DNA of 64,000 nt, from contig NZ_JAQSDZ010000010.1 of NCBI RefSeq assembly GCF_029946165.1, positions 141,131 through 205,130 of the forward strand, given 5' to 3'. Within the stretch, counting starts at the first letter, position 1, and each line of letters starts with the position of its first letter. The stretch is from Methylotenera sp. Lineage in GTDB: Bacteria > Pseudomonadota > Gammaproteobacteria > Burkholderiales > Methylophilaceae. A model generated the notes under the pieces. That model was not told where the DNA came from and ran no database searches. It saw only the letters and a list, made by a program, of their open reading frames with translations. The translations under genes were made by a program, and so were the position numbers. This document shows, piece after piece, positions 54,923 to 64,000 of this stretch.

Positions 54923-56347
54923 TTAGTAGCGGTAGGTGTCTGGCTTGTAAGGGCCTTGTTTTTGCACACCAATATAAGCTGCTTGTTGATCTGTTAATAC
55001 AGACAATTGTGCATTGAGTTTTTTCAATTGCAATATTGCCACTTTTTCATCTAAATGCTTAGGCAGAGTATATACGCCTACTGGGTAATTAGCAGTTTGC
55101 GTAAACAGCTCAATTTGTGCAATGGTCTGATTGGCAAAAGATGAGCTCATCACGTAGCTTGGGTGGCCTGTACCGCAACCTAAATTCACCAAACGACCTT
55201 TTGCTAACAAGATGATTTTTTTGCCATCGGGGAAAATCACGTGATCAACTTGTGGCTTAATTTCATCCCACTCATATTTTTCAAGTGAAGCAACATCAAT
55301 CTCGTTATCAAAGTGACCGATATTACACACGATAGCTTGTGTTTTCATTTTAGCCATATGGTCATGTGTAATCACATGATAGTTACCTGTACAAGTGACA
55401 AAAATATCACCATGCTCACAAGCATAATCCATGGTTACTACACGATAGCCTTCCATCGCGGCTTGTAGTGCACAGATTGGATCAATTTCAGTAACCCAAA
55501 CTTGGGCAGATAATGCACGAAGCGCTTGTGCAGAACCTTTACCGACATCGCCGTAACCAGCCACAATTGCCACTTTACCTGCAATCATCACGTCAGTTGC
55601 GCGTTTAATCGCATCAACCAATGATTCACGGCAACCATATAGATTGTCAAATTTTGACTTAGTCACTGAGTCATTCACATTAATCGCTGGGAAAGCTAAT
55701 TTGCCTTCTTTATGCATTTGATACAAACGATGCACGCCAGTGGTGGTTTCTTCAGTTACGCCGATGATTTTAGCTAGGCGAGTTGAATACCATGTTGGGT
55801 CAACTGTTAATTTCGCTTTAATCGCATCAAACAAGCAAGTTTCTTCTTCTGAAGAAGGGTGAGCAATCACTGACAAATCTTTTTCTGCTCGTGTGCCAAG
55901 GTGAAGCAACAATGTTGCATCGCCACCATCATCTAAAATCATGTTTGAGTACCCACCATCGGTCCACTCAAAAATGCGATGCGTGTAATCCCAATACTCA
56001 GCCAAAGTTTCACCTTTAATAGCGAATACGGGCGTGCCGCCTGCAGCAATTGCAGCAGCAGCATGGTCTTGCGTAGAGTAGATGTTGCATGATGCCCAAC
56101 GTACTTCAGCACCGAGGTCTTTTAAGGTTTCAATCAGCACGGCTGTTTGAATGGTCATGTGCAAAGAGCCCGTAATGCGCGCACCTTTAAGCGGTTGCAC
56201 TGCGGCGAATTCTTCGCGAATTGCCATTAAGCCTGGCATTTCGGTTTCAGCAATAGCGATTTCTTTGCGGCCAAATGTAGCTAAGCTAATATCGGCAATT
56301 ACATAGTCTTTGCTTGTATCTTTAATATCTGCAGTCACAATATTCAT
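54923..56347 (-). CDS. ahcY: Adenosylhomocysteinase (SAH hydrolase)
   Basis: A 474-residue NAD+-dependent enzyme that splits S-adenosylhomocysteine into adenosine and homocysteine, relieving product inhibition of methyltransferases. Motifs are [20 protein letters not shown], the NAD-binding [16 protein letters not shown], and [12 protein letters not shown]. The C terminus ends [10 protein letters not shown], the conserved tail that completes the neighbouring NAD site. Its leader contains a SAH riboswitch. The holin-like and metF genes follow. Confidence 0.97.
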   Translation of the reverse strand: MNIVTADIKDTSKDYVIADISLATFGRKEIAIAETEMPGLMAIREEFAAVQPLKGARITGSLHMTIQTAVLIETLKDLGAEVRWASCNIYSTQDHAAAAIAAGGTPVFAIKGETLAEYWDYTHRIFEWTDGGYSNMILDDGGDATLLLHLGTRAEKDLSVIAHPSSEEETCLFDAIKAKLTVDPTWYSTRLAKIIGVTEETTTGVHRLYQMHKEGKLAFPAINVNDSVTKSKFDNLYGCRESLVDAIKRATDVMIAGKVAIVAGYGDVGKGSAQALRALSAQVWVTEIDPICALQAAMEGYRVVTMDYACEHGDIFVTCTGNYHVITHDHMAKMKTQAIVCNIGHFDNEIDVASLEKYEWDEIKPQVDHVIFPDGKKIILLAKGRLVNLGCGTGHPSYVMSSSFANQTIAQIELFTQTANYPVGVYTLPKHLDEKVAILQLKKLNAQLSVLTDQQAAYIGVQKQGPYKPDTYRY

Positions 56348-56409
56348 TTCAATTTCCTTGAATGTGTGACCGGGGGGATGGGGAATAATATAGAGATGCT
56401 AACGCTTTT

Positions 56410-56451
56410 CTCACCCGTATCCCGTGCCCGGCACGGTTAATAATGGTGAGC
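56410..56451 (-). promoter_or_regulatory. Candidate expression platform of the ahcY riboswitch
   Basis: On the minus strand the 3' strand of the aptamer contains GCTCACC (56451-56445). About 30 nt later GGTGAG (56415-56410) is complementary to its CTCACC. Between them is CCGTGCCGGGCACGG (56436-56422), a strong hairpin. Competition between these pairings could link SAH binding to ahcY expression. Confidence 0.5.
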
Positions 56452-56518
56452 GCAGTTTAAACATTTACCGAGCCTGGGAAGATGTTTACAAATCACATCT
56501 CTCGCAACGCTCCTCGGA
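56444..56518 (-). promoter_or_regulatory. SAH riboswitch (ahcY leader)
   Basis: On the minus strand the leader reads CCGAGGAGCGTTGCGA from 56517, then a variable hairpin, then CCAGGCTCGG, an A/T-rich joint and GCGCTCACC ending near 56445. These blocks, in this order, are the conserved core of the S-adenosylhomocysteine riboswitch class, which turns on ahcY when SAH accumulates. The position in front of ahcY agrees. Confidence 0.92.
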
Positions 56519-56526
56519 ATTTCTGA

Positions 56527-56554
56527 ATTATACTCGATATTTTTTAGCTTACAA
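56527..56554 (-). promoter_or_regulatory. Promoter of ahcY
   Basis: On the minus strand TTGTAA (56554-56549), a 16-bp spacer, then a perfect TATAAT (56532-56527). The predicted start falls just before the CCGAGG that opens the riboswitch aptamer, so transcript and aptamer positions agree. Confidence 0.75.
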
Positions 56555-56600
56555 ATAGCTAAAAATGCCTAAGTGAATAATTACGTTACCAAATTTCATA

Positions 56601-57825
56601 CTAACTCCATATTTCATGAATATCATTAATGCCCCAAAGAATAGGATCTTCATGACCAACGATAGTGTCTTGCTCGTGAGGTTTAGATAAATCTACCACA
56701 TCAACCTTAATACGCGATTTTGATTTTGTTGAGAAAAATACTTTAATAATGGGTGTTAATAAAGACTTGGGGCTTTGATCAATCACTACTGCCAATCGTC
56801 CAGATTTGAGCTTAACCATAGAGCCGATTGGATATATGCCCACACTTTTAACAAACGCCTTGAAAACAACCTCATCAAAATGTCCATTCCACTGCGCCAT
56901 CCGCTGCAATGAAATGCCTGGTGCCTGGCTCCCAACCACCCTTGTATGGGCGGTTAGAAGTAATCGCATCGTAGACATCACACACCGCACCCATTTTGGC
57001 AAAAATACTAATTTCCTCAGCTTTTAATTTGTTAGGGTAGCCAGTGCCATTTACTTTTTCGTGGTGATGTAAGCACACATCCAAAGTAACTTCATCTGTG
57101 ATATTGGCTTGCAATAAAAGCTCATGCCCACGTTCTGGATGCAACTTAACTAAAGTAAATTCCTCATCTGTGAGGGCACCAGGTTTATTAAGCACCTCTA
57201 AAGGAATAGCCGCCTTACCTAAATCGTGCAATAAACCCGCCAAACCAGCCTTTTTAGTTTCAGCTTCAGGCATACCTAGCTCTTTTGCCAATGCCATCAT
57301 CAATGCGCAAACGGCCACAGAATGCATATAGGTATATTCATCTTTGTTTTTTAAACGCACCAAGCTAATAAGTGCGCCTAGATTTCTATCCACTGAAGCG
57401 GCGATATCATCGACCATCTGCATAGCGGCTTCAGCATTAATGGCTTTACCCATGCGCACGTCATGAAACATTGATGCAACCGCTTTTTTAGAAGCGTTAA
57501 TAACTTTTTTCGCTTGAGCTTGCTCTTGTGCTATCGAAATTTGCTTAGATTTTGGCGACGGAATGGGAGTATTTAAGGCTAATACAGGTATATCCACAAC
57601 GAGAGGAATGTCTGAATCTACAACCTCATTGAGTTCTGCAATATCCAAGCCTTTAGAAGAGTCAATGACAACCTCTTTAATAACGCTGGCTTGCAGTTTT
57701 ATTAAATCAGCAGGGTCTTCTAATTTGAATGCTTTTTTCCAGAAAGGATGGTCTATCCAAGCGCCTTTCAGCTCTTGAATAAACATGCCTAGTCGAACTT
57801 GCTTTATAGCAACAACTTTTAACAT
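56601..57825 (-). pseudogene. HD-GYP domain protein, frameshifted by a 7-bp tandem duplication
   Basis: A DUF3391 domain (from MLKVVAIKQVRLGMFIQEL, about 1-115) is followed by an HD-GYP domain, the c-di-GMP phosphodiesterase module. HDLGK, HHHEKVNGTGYPNKL and VCDVYDAITSNRPYKGGW are all in the first frame, which ends at 56875. The rest of the family sequence (ISLQRMAQWNGHFDEVVF, then AFVKSVGIYPIGSMV) continues in a second frame to 56601. At the junction TGCCTGG is present twice in tandem (56915-56928). Removing one copy restores a single frame with the consensus spacing from GGWEP to RMAQW. It lies between metK and ahcY. Confidence 0.88.
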
Positions 57826-57896
57826 ATGCCACCACTAAAAAGATACTAACAAGCGTTTAACATCATTTTAGCAATGACATAATCAATTCAATTGTT

Positions 57897-59054
57897 CTAA
57901 ATAGACGCCTTTAGTGCTGCTGCTTTATCAATCGCTTCCCAAGTGAATTCGGGCTCATCACGACCAAAGTGACCGTAAGCGGCTGTTTTAGCGTAAATAG
58001 GGCGTAACAGATCAAGCATTTTTACGATACCTTTTGGACGTAAGTCAAAATGCTCGCGCACCAAAGCAGTCAGCGTTTCATTGCTAACCTTACCTGTACC
58101 GTAAGTTTCCACCATCACGCTGGTTGGCTGTGCAACGCCAATTGCGTAAGAAACTTGTACCAAGCAACGTGATGCCAAACCTGCGGCGACAATATTCTTA
58201 GCCACATAGCGACCTGCATAAGCCGCGCTACGATCTACTTTTGAAGGATCCTTACCTGAAAACGCACCACCGCCGTGAGGTGCGGCACCACCGTAGGTGT
58301 CCACAATAATCTTACGACCCGTTAAACCGCAATCGCCTTGCGGACCACCGATTACAAAGCGCCCTGTAGGGTTCACTAAATATTTAATTTCACCTTTAAT
58401 GAGCTCACTTGGTAGCACGGGTTTAATGATGTCTTCAATGACCGCCTCACGAATCGCTTCTAAGCTCATTTCAGGCGCATGTTGTGTTGACACGACTACT
58501 GTATCAATGGCACTTGGTTTACCATCAACATATTTAATCGTTACTTGAGATTTAGCATCTGGGCGTAGCCATGGCAGACGGCCATCTTTACGCAATTGCG
58601 CTTGACGCTCCATTAAACGATGGCTCAGCCAGATTGGCAATGGCATGAGTTGTGGCGTTTCATCTACGGCATAACCAAACATTAACCCTTGGTCGCCTGC
58701 ACCTTGGTCTAGTGGGTCATCATGTGCACCATCAACTCCTTGGGCGATGTCGGGTGATTGCTTGTCGTATGCCACTAATACCGCACAACCTTTGTAGTCG
58801 ATACCGTACTCTGTATTGTCGTAGCCGATACGTTTAATCGCATCACGCGCAACTTTGATGTAATCCACATTCGCTGTTGTGGTAATTTCACCTGCTAAAA
58901 CAATCAAACCAGTGTTGGCTAGGGTTTCGGCAGCGACACGAGCGGTTGGATCTTGGGTTAAAATAGCATCTAAAATGCTGTCTGATACTTGGTCTGCGAG
59001 TTTGTCTGGGTGACCTTCAGAAACAGATTCTGAAGTAAAAAAATATTCATTCAT
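57897..59054 (-). CDS. metK: S-adenosylmethionine synthetase
   Basis: A 385-residue enzyme that makes SAM from methionine and [23 protein letters not shown], the signature [31 protein letters not shown] and the conserved N-terminal His are present. The length equals E. coli MetK (384). It is divergent from dapF. The 177-bp leader shows no obvious riboswitch. It is the entry point of the methyl cycle encoded downstream. Confidence 0.97.
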   Translation of the reverse strand: MNEYFFTSESVSEGHPDKLADQVSDSILDAILTQDPTARVAAETLANTGLIVLAGEITTTANVDYIKVARDAIKRIGYDNTEYGIDYKGCAVLVAYDKQSPDIAQGVDGAHDDPLDQGAGDQGLMFGYAVDETPQLMPLPIWLSHRLMERQAQLRKDGRLPWLRPDAKSQVTIKYVDGKPSAIDTVVVSTQHAPEMSLEAIREAVIEDIIKPVLPSELIKGEIKYLVNPTGRFVIGGPQGDCGLTGRKIIVDTYGGAAPHGGGAFSGKDPSKVDRSAAYAGRYVAKNIVAAGLASRCLVQVSYAIGVAQPTSVMVETYGTGKVSNETLTALVREHFDLRPKGIVKMLDLLRPIYAKTAAYGHFGRDEPEFTWEAIDKAAALKASI

Positions 59055-59231
59055 TGAGGTGCGCCTTGGAAACTAAAATTTAAAAAAATGAAATGAAATT
59101 CATACTAAAGGCTAAAGCATGAATCACAGGTCAAAGACTAGGCGCTTATTGTACCTAAGTATTTAAACAATATAGTTAAAATAAGAAGAATAAATGACAG
59201 CCTATTCAATCAATCAATTTATAATATAACG

Positions 59232-60056
59232 ATGAATTTACACTTTACAAAAATGCAAGGCGCTGGCAATGACTTTATTGTGATTAACGGCATTGACCAG
59301 CCTTTTCAGCTCACAACCGAGCAAATTCAAGCTTTATCGCATCGCCAATTTGGCATTGGCTTTGACCAACTTTTACTCGTCGAAACCTCTAAAGTTGCCG
59401 ATTTCAAATACCGTATTTTTAATGCTGACGGCAATGAAGTTTCGCAATGCGGCAATGGTGCACGCTGTTTTGTACGCTTTGTGGTAGACCAAAAACTGAG
59501 CAATAAACATGAAATTAGCGTGGAAACCGCTAGCGGCATTATTACGCCAAAATTAGAAAGCACTGGTTTAGTTACAGTGAATATGGGCGCGCCTAGATTA
59601 TTACCAGATGAAGTGCCTTTCATTGCTGATGTTGTTGCTGACAGCTACCCACTAGAAGTTGCTAATCAACAAATCACCATTTCGGCAGTTTCTATGGGTA
59701 ATCCGCATGCGGTGCAAATCGTTGAAGATGTGGAAACTGCGCCAGTAGTTGCGCTTGGTAGCCAAATTGAAGTGCATCCGCGCTTTCCTGAGCGTGTAAA
59801 CGCAGGGTTCATGCAAATTATTAATGAACATCATATCAAACTAAGAGTGTTTGAGCGTGGTACTGGCGAAACCCTTGCTTGCGGCACGGGTGCTTGCGCC
59901 GCCGTGGTTGCGGGCATTCAATTAGGGCGATTACAATCACCTGTCAAAGTATCTGCACGTGGCGGTGAACTGCATATTGCTTGGCAGGGTGGCAACTCAC
60001 CTGTGATGATGACAGGGCCAGCTGTGGCAGTATTTACTGGCAACATTGAAATATAA
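59232..60056 (+). CDS. dapF: Diaminopimelate epimerase
   Basis: A 274-residue PLP-independent epimerase that interconverts LL- and meso-diaminopimelate for lysine and peptidoglycan. The two catalytic cysteines are Cys73 in [10 protein letters not shown] and Cys217 in [26 protein letters not shown] opens the protein. It heads the order dapF-DUF484-xerC, which is widespread in proteobacteria. Confidence 0.96.
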   Translation: MNLHFTKMQGAGNDFIVINGIDQPFQLTTEQIQALSHRQFGIGFDQLLLVETSKVADFKYRIFNADGNEVSQCGNGARCFVRFVVDQKLSNKHEISVETASGIITPKLESTGLVTVNMGAPRLLPDEVPFIADVVADSYPLEVANQQITISAVSMGNPHAVQIVEDVETAPVVALGSQIEVHPRFPERVNAGFMQIINEHHIKLRVFERGTGETLACGTGACAAVVAGIQLGRLQSPVKVSARGGELHIAWQGGNSPVMMTGPAVAVFTGNIEI

Positions 60057-60100
60057 ATCTAATAAAAACACGCTCATTCAAGAGAATCACAAGGAATACT

Positions 60101-60778
60101 ATGCAAGAAGATATTCAAAATACCATTTCAGTTGACGACGTAAAAAGTTATTTGCGCACGCATAAAAACTTCTTTGAAGAGCACGCCAGCTTACTGACCG
60201 AAATCTATCTACCAAGCCCGCATGGTAGTGGTGCAATTTCATTAGCAGAGCGCCAACAACTGGCTCAGCGCGACAAAATTCGCGTGCAGGAAGTGATGCT
60301 TGCACAATTGATTGAATTTGGTGAGCAAAATGACGTCACCAGCCATAAGGTACATAATTTTAGCGTTAAGTTACTTGAAAACAATGACTTAACCAAACTA
60401 CAACCGCTTATTGCTGAAAACATGCAGCATGTGTTTGATGTGACAGAGTCTCATGTGCGCATTTGGTTAAAACCACATGATGAAGCACTCTCGCATGATG
60501 CTGTTTTCGCCCCAGTCAATGATACTTTTAGCGATTGGGTAGTTGCGTTAGAAGCGCCTCACTGCGGCACTCAACCTGAATCAGCTAAAGGTTTACTTGG
60601 AGAGAATCTTCAATCTTTTGCATTTCTACCGCTGTACAAGAACGGCGATAAAAAACACGCATTTGGTGTATTAATGCTAGGCTCTGAAGACCAAAAACGC
60701 TTTAAAGCTGATATGGGTTTAATGTATTTAAAACGCATCGGCGATTTAGTGAGCGCTTCGTTCTCAAACTATTTGTAA
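60101..60778 (+). CDS. DUF484 (GAF-like) protein
   Basis: A 225-residue DUF484 protein. The N-terminal helical part has DVKSYLRTHKNFFEEHASLL followed by LPSPHGSGAISLAERQ, and a GAF-like domain follows (about 85-220). It is constantly found between dapF and xerC, but its biochemical role is unknown. There is a 44-bp gap from dapF and a 46-bp gap to xerC. Confidence 0.9.
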   Translation: MQEDIQNTISVDDVKSYLRTHKNFFEEHASLLTEIYLPSPHGSGAISLAERQQLAQRDKIRVQEVMLAQLIEFGEQNDVTSHKVHNFSVKLLENNDLTKLQPLIAENMQHVFDVTESHVRIWLKPHDEALSHDAVFAPVNDTFSDWVVALEAPHCGTQPESAKGLLGENLQSFAFLPLYKNGDKKHAFGVLMLGSEDQKRFKADMGLMYLKRIGDLVSASFSNYL

Positions 60779-60824
60779 GTGGCTCGCAGCGCTTAGGCAC
60801 ATTTATAGGTAATTAGGCCGTTAA

Positions 60825-61709
60825 ATGAACCACTTGGACGATTACTTTCAACACTTAACATTTGAGCGCGGCCTTAGCGCGCTCACCCTAAAAAACTACG
60901 CCAGAGATATCGAGTTACTGAAATCCTTGGCTGATAATACCGCTTTAGATGCCATTACCAATATGCAAATCAGGCGTTATGTCGCCACGTTACATGGGCG
61001 AGGCCTAAGTAGCAAAACCATAGCGCGGGCACTTTCTGCTTGGCGCGGCTTCTATCGTTACCTCACTCAATATAAAGGTTTTACGCAAAACCCTGTCATG
61101 GATTTGCGCGCGCCAAAATCAGCCAAAACTTTGCCACAAGCGCTTTCTACAGACCAAGCGGTTAAGTTTGTAGATATTAAAAGCGATAGCCTGCTCGAAC
61201 GGCGAGACCACGCCATCTTAGAGTTATTTTATTCATCAGGTTTACGTTTGACTGAGCTGGTGAATTTAGATATAAATATGCTGGATTTTTCTGAAGGCAC
61301 CGTCACCGTTACCGGTAAAGGCAACAAAACCCGCATTGTGCCCATCGGCAGCCATGCGATGAGTGCGATTCAAACTTGGTTAGAAAGCCGCGCCCTGATT
61401 AAAATTGAAAAAACCAATCCTAATGCGTTATTTGTCACTCAGCAAGGCAAACGCATCACGCCACGTGCTGTTCAATATCGCGTTAAAGAGTGGTCAATCA
61501 AGCAAGACATCAATATCAGCATGCATCCGCATTTGCTTCGCCATAGTTTTGCAAGCCATGTATTGCAATCCAGCCAAGACTTGCGTGCAGTACAAGAAAT
61601 GTTAGGTCACTCAAATATTAGTACCACGCAAATCTATACGCATCTTGATTTTCAACACTTAGCCACCATATACGATAAAGCACATCCTAGAGCTAAAAAG
61701 AAACTCTAA
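60825..61709 (+). CDS. xerC: Tyrosine recombinase XerC
   Basis: A 294-residue recombinase that, with XerD, resolves chromosome dimers at dif. The SAM-like core-binding domain (about 1-90) precedes the catalytic domain with Arg141 (SSGLRLTEL), Lys165, the His236-x-x-Arg239 box (HPHLLRHSFA), His262 (LGHSNIS) and the nucleophile Tyr271 (QIYTHLD). The full set identifies an active enzyme. The location after dapF-DUF484 favours XerC over XerD. Confidence 0.95.
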   Translation: MNHLDDYFQHLTFERGLSALTLKNYARDIELLKSLADNTALDAITNMQIRRYVATLHGRGLSSKTIARALSAWRGFYRYLTQYKGFTQNPVMDLRAPKSAKTLPQALSTDQAVKFVDIKSDSLLERRDHAILELFYSSGLRLTELVNLDINMLDFSEGTVTVTGKGNKTRIVPIGSHAMSAIQTWLESRALIKIEKTNPNALFVTQQGKRITPRAVQYRVKEWSIKQDINISMHPHLLRHSFASHVLQSSQDLRAVQEMLGHSNISTTQIYTHLDFQHLATIYDKAHPRAKKKL

Positions 61710-61799
61710 CTTAATACATCTTGTGTTATGAATGTTTTACTCTAGGTTCAGAGTCGACGAAGATTGAATTTACAATGCCGTGCTAATAAATATCAGACC

Positions 61800-61827
61800 A
61801 TTTATCTCGCTACAATGCGAAATAAAT
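61800..61827. promoter_or_regulatory. Dyad upstream of sodB
   Basis: ATTTATCTCGC (61800-61810) and GCGAAATAAAT (61817-61827) are inverted copies with one mismatch and a 6-bp spacer, about 50 bp before the sodB start. It may be an operator or a transcript hairpin. It does not match a classical Fur box. Confidence 0.45.
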
Positions 61828-61876
61828 ATGGCAAAATGGTAATTCAAAAGATTTTATAATACAAAGGAGCTTTCTC

Positions 61877-62461
61877 ATGGAACATACTTTACCAGCCCTA
61901 CCATACGCAAAAACTGCTTTAGTACCACACATTTCAGAAGAAACTTTAGAGTTTCACTATGGCAAACATCACCAAACTTATGTAACAAACTTAAATAACC
62001 TAATTAAAGGCACAGAGTTTGAAAATTCAAGTTTAGAAGAAATTATCAAAAAATCTTCAGGTGGCGTTTACAACAACTCAGCCCAAATTTGGAACCACAC
62101 TTTCTTTTGGAGCAGCATGAAGCCAAACGGCGGCGGCGCTCCTACAGGTGCATTGGCCGATGCAATTAATGCAAAATGGAGTTCTTTTGAAGATTTCAAA
62201 AAAGCATTCCAAGCTTCTGCTGTGGGTAACTTCGGTTCAGGTTGGACATGGCTTGTTAAAAAGGCAGACGGTTCAGTAGACATCGTTAACATGGGCGCCG
62301 CTGGCACACCACTCACCACTGGCGACAAAGCATTATTAACTATTGATGTTTGGGAGCATGCTTATTACATCGATTATCGCAACGCTCGCGCTAAATTTGT
62401 TGAGGTATTCTTAACTTCATTAGCCAACTGGGATTTTGCAGCAACTAACTTTGCAGGCTAA
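61877..62461 (+). CDS. sodB: Superoxide dismutase, iron type
   Basis: A 194-residue cytosolic enzyme converting superoxide to H2O2 and O2. Metal ligands are His27, His74, Asp157 and His161 ([11 protein letters not shown]). [11 protein letters not shown] and [13 protein letters not shown] favour the Fe form. The length matches E. coli SodB (193). AAAGGAG lies 7 bp before the ATG. A strong terminator follows. Confidence 0.96.
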   Translation: MEHTLPALPYAKTALVPHISEETLEFHYGKHHQTYVTNLNNLIKGTEFENSSLEEIIKKSSGGVYNNSAQIWNHTFFWSSMKPNGGGAPTGALADAINAKWSSFEDFKKAFQASAVGNFGSGWTWLVKKADGSVDIVNMGAAGTPLTTGDKALLTIDVWEHAYYIDYRNARAKFVEVFLTSLANWDFAATNFAG

Positions 62462-62898
62462 AAATATCTAGCTGGTGAGAAAAAACGTAACTTTTAAAAA
62501 TACGATAATAATCAATTCTTAATTTTAAAGATTAACTCTCAAAAAAAACCTTAGATGTTTTGAACTGCCCCTCATCGGCTGGATATCAATCCAACCGATG
62601 AGGGGCAGTTTTATCTGTAGTACATTTAGAGTTTAAGTTAGAAATTGTACAGCCGCCCACTAAGGTAATATATGTATTATCTTAGTTCGATCAAACTGAC
62701 CTAAATGAATTTTCAACTCATTAAGTGAAGCAGCTTTATCTATAAAAAGCTCGTCTTGGGTAAACGGATTGATGATTTGATTTGAGGTTGCTAACCTTGA
62801 AAAACAGCAGTTCATTACGTCAATTAGACTTTGCATAAGATAAAGTTTATTATTGAGTGGCGTAAATAAAAAATATAAGTATTTTTATTGTTGAGTAT
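62462..62898. other. 437-bp gap between sodB and the sensor gene
   Basis: Apart from the sodB terminator at 62563-62614 no gene is supported. The following 280 bp are AT-rich and probably contain the promoter of the PAS/GGDEF gene. Confidence 0.6.
62563..62614 (+). terminator. Rho-independent terminator of sodB
   Basis: AACTGCCCCTCATCGG (62563-62578) pairs perfectly with CCGATGAGGGGCAGTT (62595-62610), and the stem extends inward past one mismatch. TTTTAT follows. Confidence 0.92.
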
Positions 62899-63948
62899 AT
62901 GAAAATGGCTTCACTAGACACATCAGATACATCCGAGTTACGCTCGTTATCTAAAAATGAGGTTCTAAACATAGAATCCCCATCCAATTTAATAAATCCT
63001 TACTTCTCAAGTGAATCTATTCTTAAGTTACTAGATCAACTACCATCCATGGTTGGTTACTGGGATAAAAACTTAAGAAACAGGTTTGTAAATAAGGCAT
63101 ATGAAGCGTGGTTTAGTTGCAAATTGAACGAAATTGCAGGTAAACATATTAGCGAGGTGATTGGAAAGCAATTATATGAACTCAATTTACCTTATATTGA
63201 AGCTGTACTAAAAGGGGTTCCACAAGAGTTTGAAAGGGCCATTCCCTCAGTTAATGGAACTGGATTCCGATACTCCCTTGCAAACTATATCCCTGACATT
63301 AGAAATAATAAAGTTGAGGGTTTCTATGCTTTAGTTACAGACGTCAGCGCGTTTAAAATAGCAGAGTTTGAGCTACGCAATAAGCAAGAGGCCTTAGAGT
63401 TAAGCGAAAAACGATATCGGTTGGTAGTGGAAGCGCAAACAGAACTAATCTCACGCTTAAAAGCCGATGGTACCTATACATTTGTAAACGATGCATTTTG
63501 CCGCTTTTTCGGAAGACCTGCCGAAAAGCTGATAGGCAGTAAATGGCAACCCGTGGTTTTTCCAGATGATTTGGAAAAAGTAACTAGGAAGCTTGGATTG
63601 TTATCCGTTTCTAATCCAGTCGTTAAAATTGAAAATAGAGTAATTGGGCATAGTGGCCAAGTTCATTGGATGCAATTTATCAATATTGGTGTTTTTAATG
63701 AAAATGGATCATTAACTGAAATTCAATCCGTAGGGCGTGATATTACTGAGCAAAAATTGGATCAGAATGAGATTAAAGCGTTAGCATTTAGCGATAGTTT
63801 AACTGGGTTGCCGAACCGACGTTTTTTGTTGGATCGCCTGAACAAAGCGATATCTTTTTCTTCGAGCAATGCAGAGCTTGGGGCATTGCTGTTTATAGAT
63901 TTGGATTATTTTAAATCAATCAATGATCAGTATGGGCACGATTATGGA
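62899..63948 (+). CDS. PAS-PAS-GGDEF diguanylate cyclase-like protein, interrupted
   Basis: No stop codon is reached before the window ends. Translation from the ATG at 62899 gives a PAS domain (about 45-155: LLDQLPSMVGYWDKNLRNRF), a second PAS (about 170-285: DGTYTFVNDAFCRFFGRP) and the start of a GGDEF domain (about 295 onward: AFSDSLTGLPNRRFLLDRL, then LLFIDLDYFKSINDQYGHDY). The family sequence stops abruptly after GHDYG, where GHDYGD and a Leu-rich helix are expected; the frame continues as ACKKICVNDIL, which is unlike GGDEF. The GG(D/E)EF catalytic motif itself is not present. An inserted element is the likely cause. Confidence 0.8.
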
Positions 63949-64000
63949 GCCTGTAAAAAAATCTGTGTAAATGATATTTTACCAATGACCTTCAAAGGAA
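63948..64000 (+). mobile_element. Probable left end of an insertion sequence
   Basis: From about 63948 the sequence no longer fits the GGDEF domain. It begins GCCTGTAAAAAAATCTGTG and contains CTGTGTAAATGAT, a type of end seen in IS256-like elements, and finishes with a TTCAAAGGAA that looks like a ribosome-binding site for a transposase just beyond the window. The family name is an inference from memory of similar ends; only the domain break is directly visible. Confidence 0.5.

Noticed and set aside
59055..59231. Riboswitch in the metK leader
   Set aside because: The leader was read on the metK strand and no conserved SAM or SAH aptamer blocks were found.
1..64000. CRISPR arrays, rRNA and tRNA genes
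   Set aside because: No regularly spaced repeats, no rRNA-like blocks and no T-loop/acceptor pairings were noticed on reading both strands; a covariance-model scan was not possible here.

Overview
This window looks like a chromosomal segment of a low-G+C betaproteobacterium, most likely a methylotroph of the family Methylophilaceae (Methylotenera-like). That placement is an inference. It rests on the protein sequences, on the gene order kdsD-kdsC-lptC-lptA-lptB-rpoN-hpf-hprK-rapZ-IIA-HPr-ptsI, on rsmB-DUF4390-ntrY-ntrX, on LysM-dprA-smg, and on a SAH-riboswitch-controlled ahcY. Almost all of the window is housekeeping. No phage, CRISPR array, rRNA or tRNA gene was seen.

Layout. 1-3189 (minus): purM, two tandem DUF3108 proteins and the start of an RsmB-like methyltransferase. 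3284-6493 (plus): a PerM-like permease, a short near-palindromic element, hda and a CNNM/CorC protein. 6508-9660 is an accessory patch: a decayed nhaA relic, an intact nhaA and a truncated dapB-like gene. 9660-13296 (plus): a flavoprotein, an IS-like relic, a phospholipase-D protein and a DUF2892 protein. 13391-18111 (minus): ahpF, ahpC, soxZ, soxY and a BepA-type protease. 18186-20035 (plus): moaC and an unrecognised membrane-anchored protein. 20376-23456 (minus): thiO and a Kef-type antiporter. 23706-34118 (plus) is a long block that joins LPS precursor synthesis and LPS transport to sigma-54 and the regulatory PTS. 34162-39193 (plus): DUF4870, prlC, an AlbA_2/ATPase regulator and tpm. 39198-41002 (minus): an HPP-CBS protein and a HAD phosphatase. 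xthA follows at 41264 (plus). 42142-50697 (minus): ntrX, ntrY, DUF4390, rsmB, htpX, fmt and def. 50870-53631 (plus): LysM, dprA and smg. 53690-59054 (minus) is the methyl cycle: metF, a holin-like protein, ahcY, a frameshifted HD-GYP gene and metK. 59232-62461 (plus): dapF, DUF484, xerC and sodB. At the right edge a PAS-PAS-GGDEF gene appears to be cut by an insertion sequence.

How the genes work together. metF, metK and ahcY make and recycle the methyl donor SAM, and ahcY is under a SAH riboswitch. HprK, HPr, enzyme I and the mannose-type IIA form a phospho-relay with no sugar permease in sight, next to RapZ and sigma-54. fmt and def handle formyl-methionine on initiator tRNA and new proteins. 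AhpC/AhpF and SodB detoxify reactive oxygen.

The most interesting material is outside the housekeeping genes. Three copies of a roughly 200-bp multi-hairpin repeat differ by paired, stem-preserving substitutions, and two of them lie at the same distance after the stop codon of unrelated genes. A 7-bp tandem duplication frameshifts an HD-GYP gene. An NtrX has lost its Walker A lysine, Walker B aspartate and GAFTGA loop. SoxYZ stands alone with an altered SoxY tail. Several small inverted-repeat elements resemble miniature transposons.
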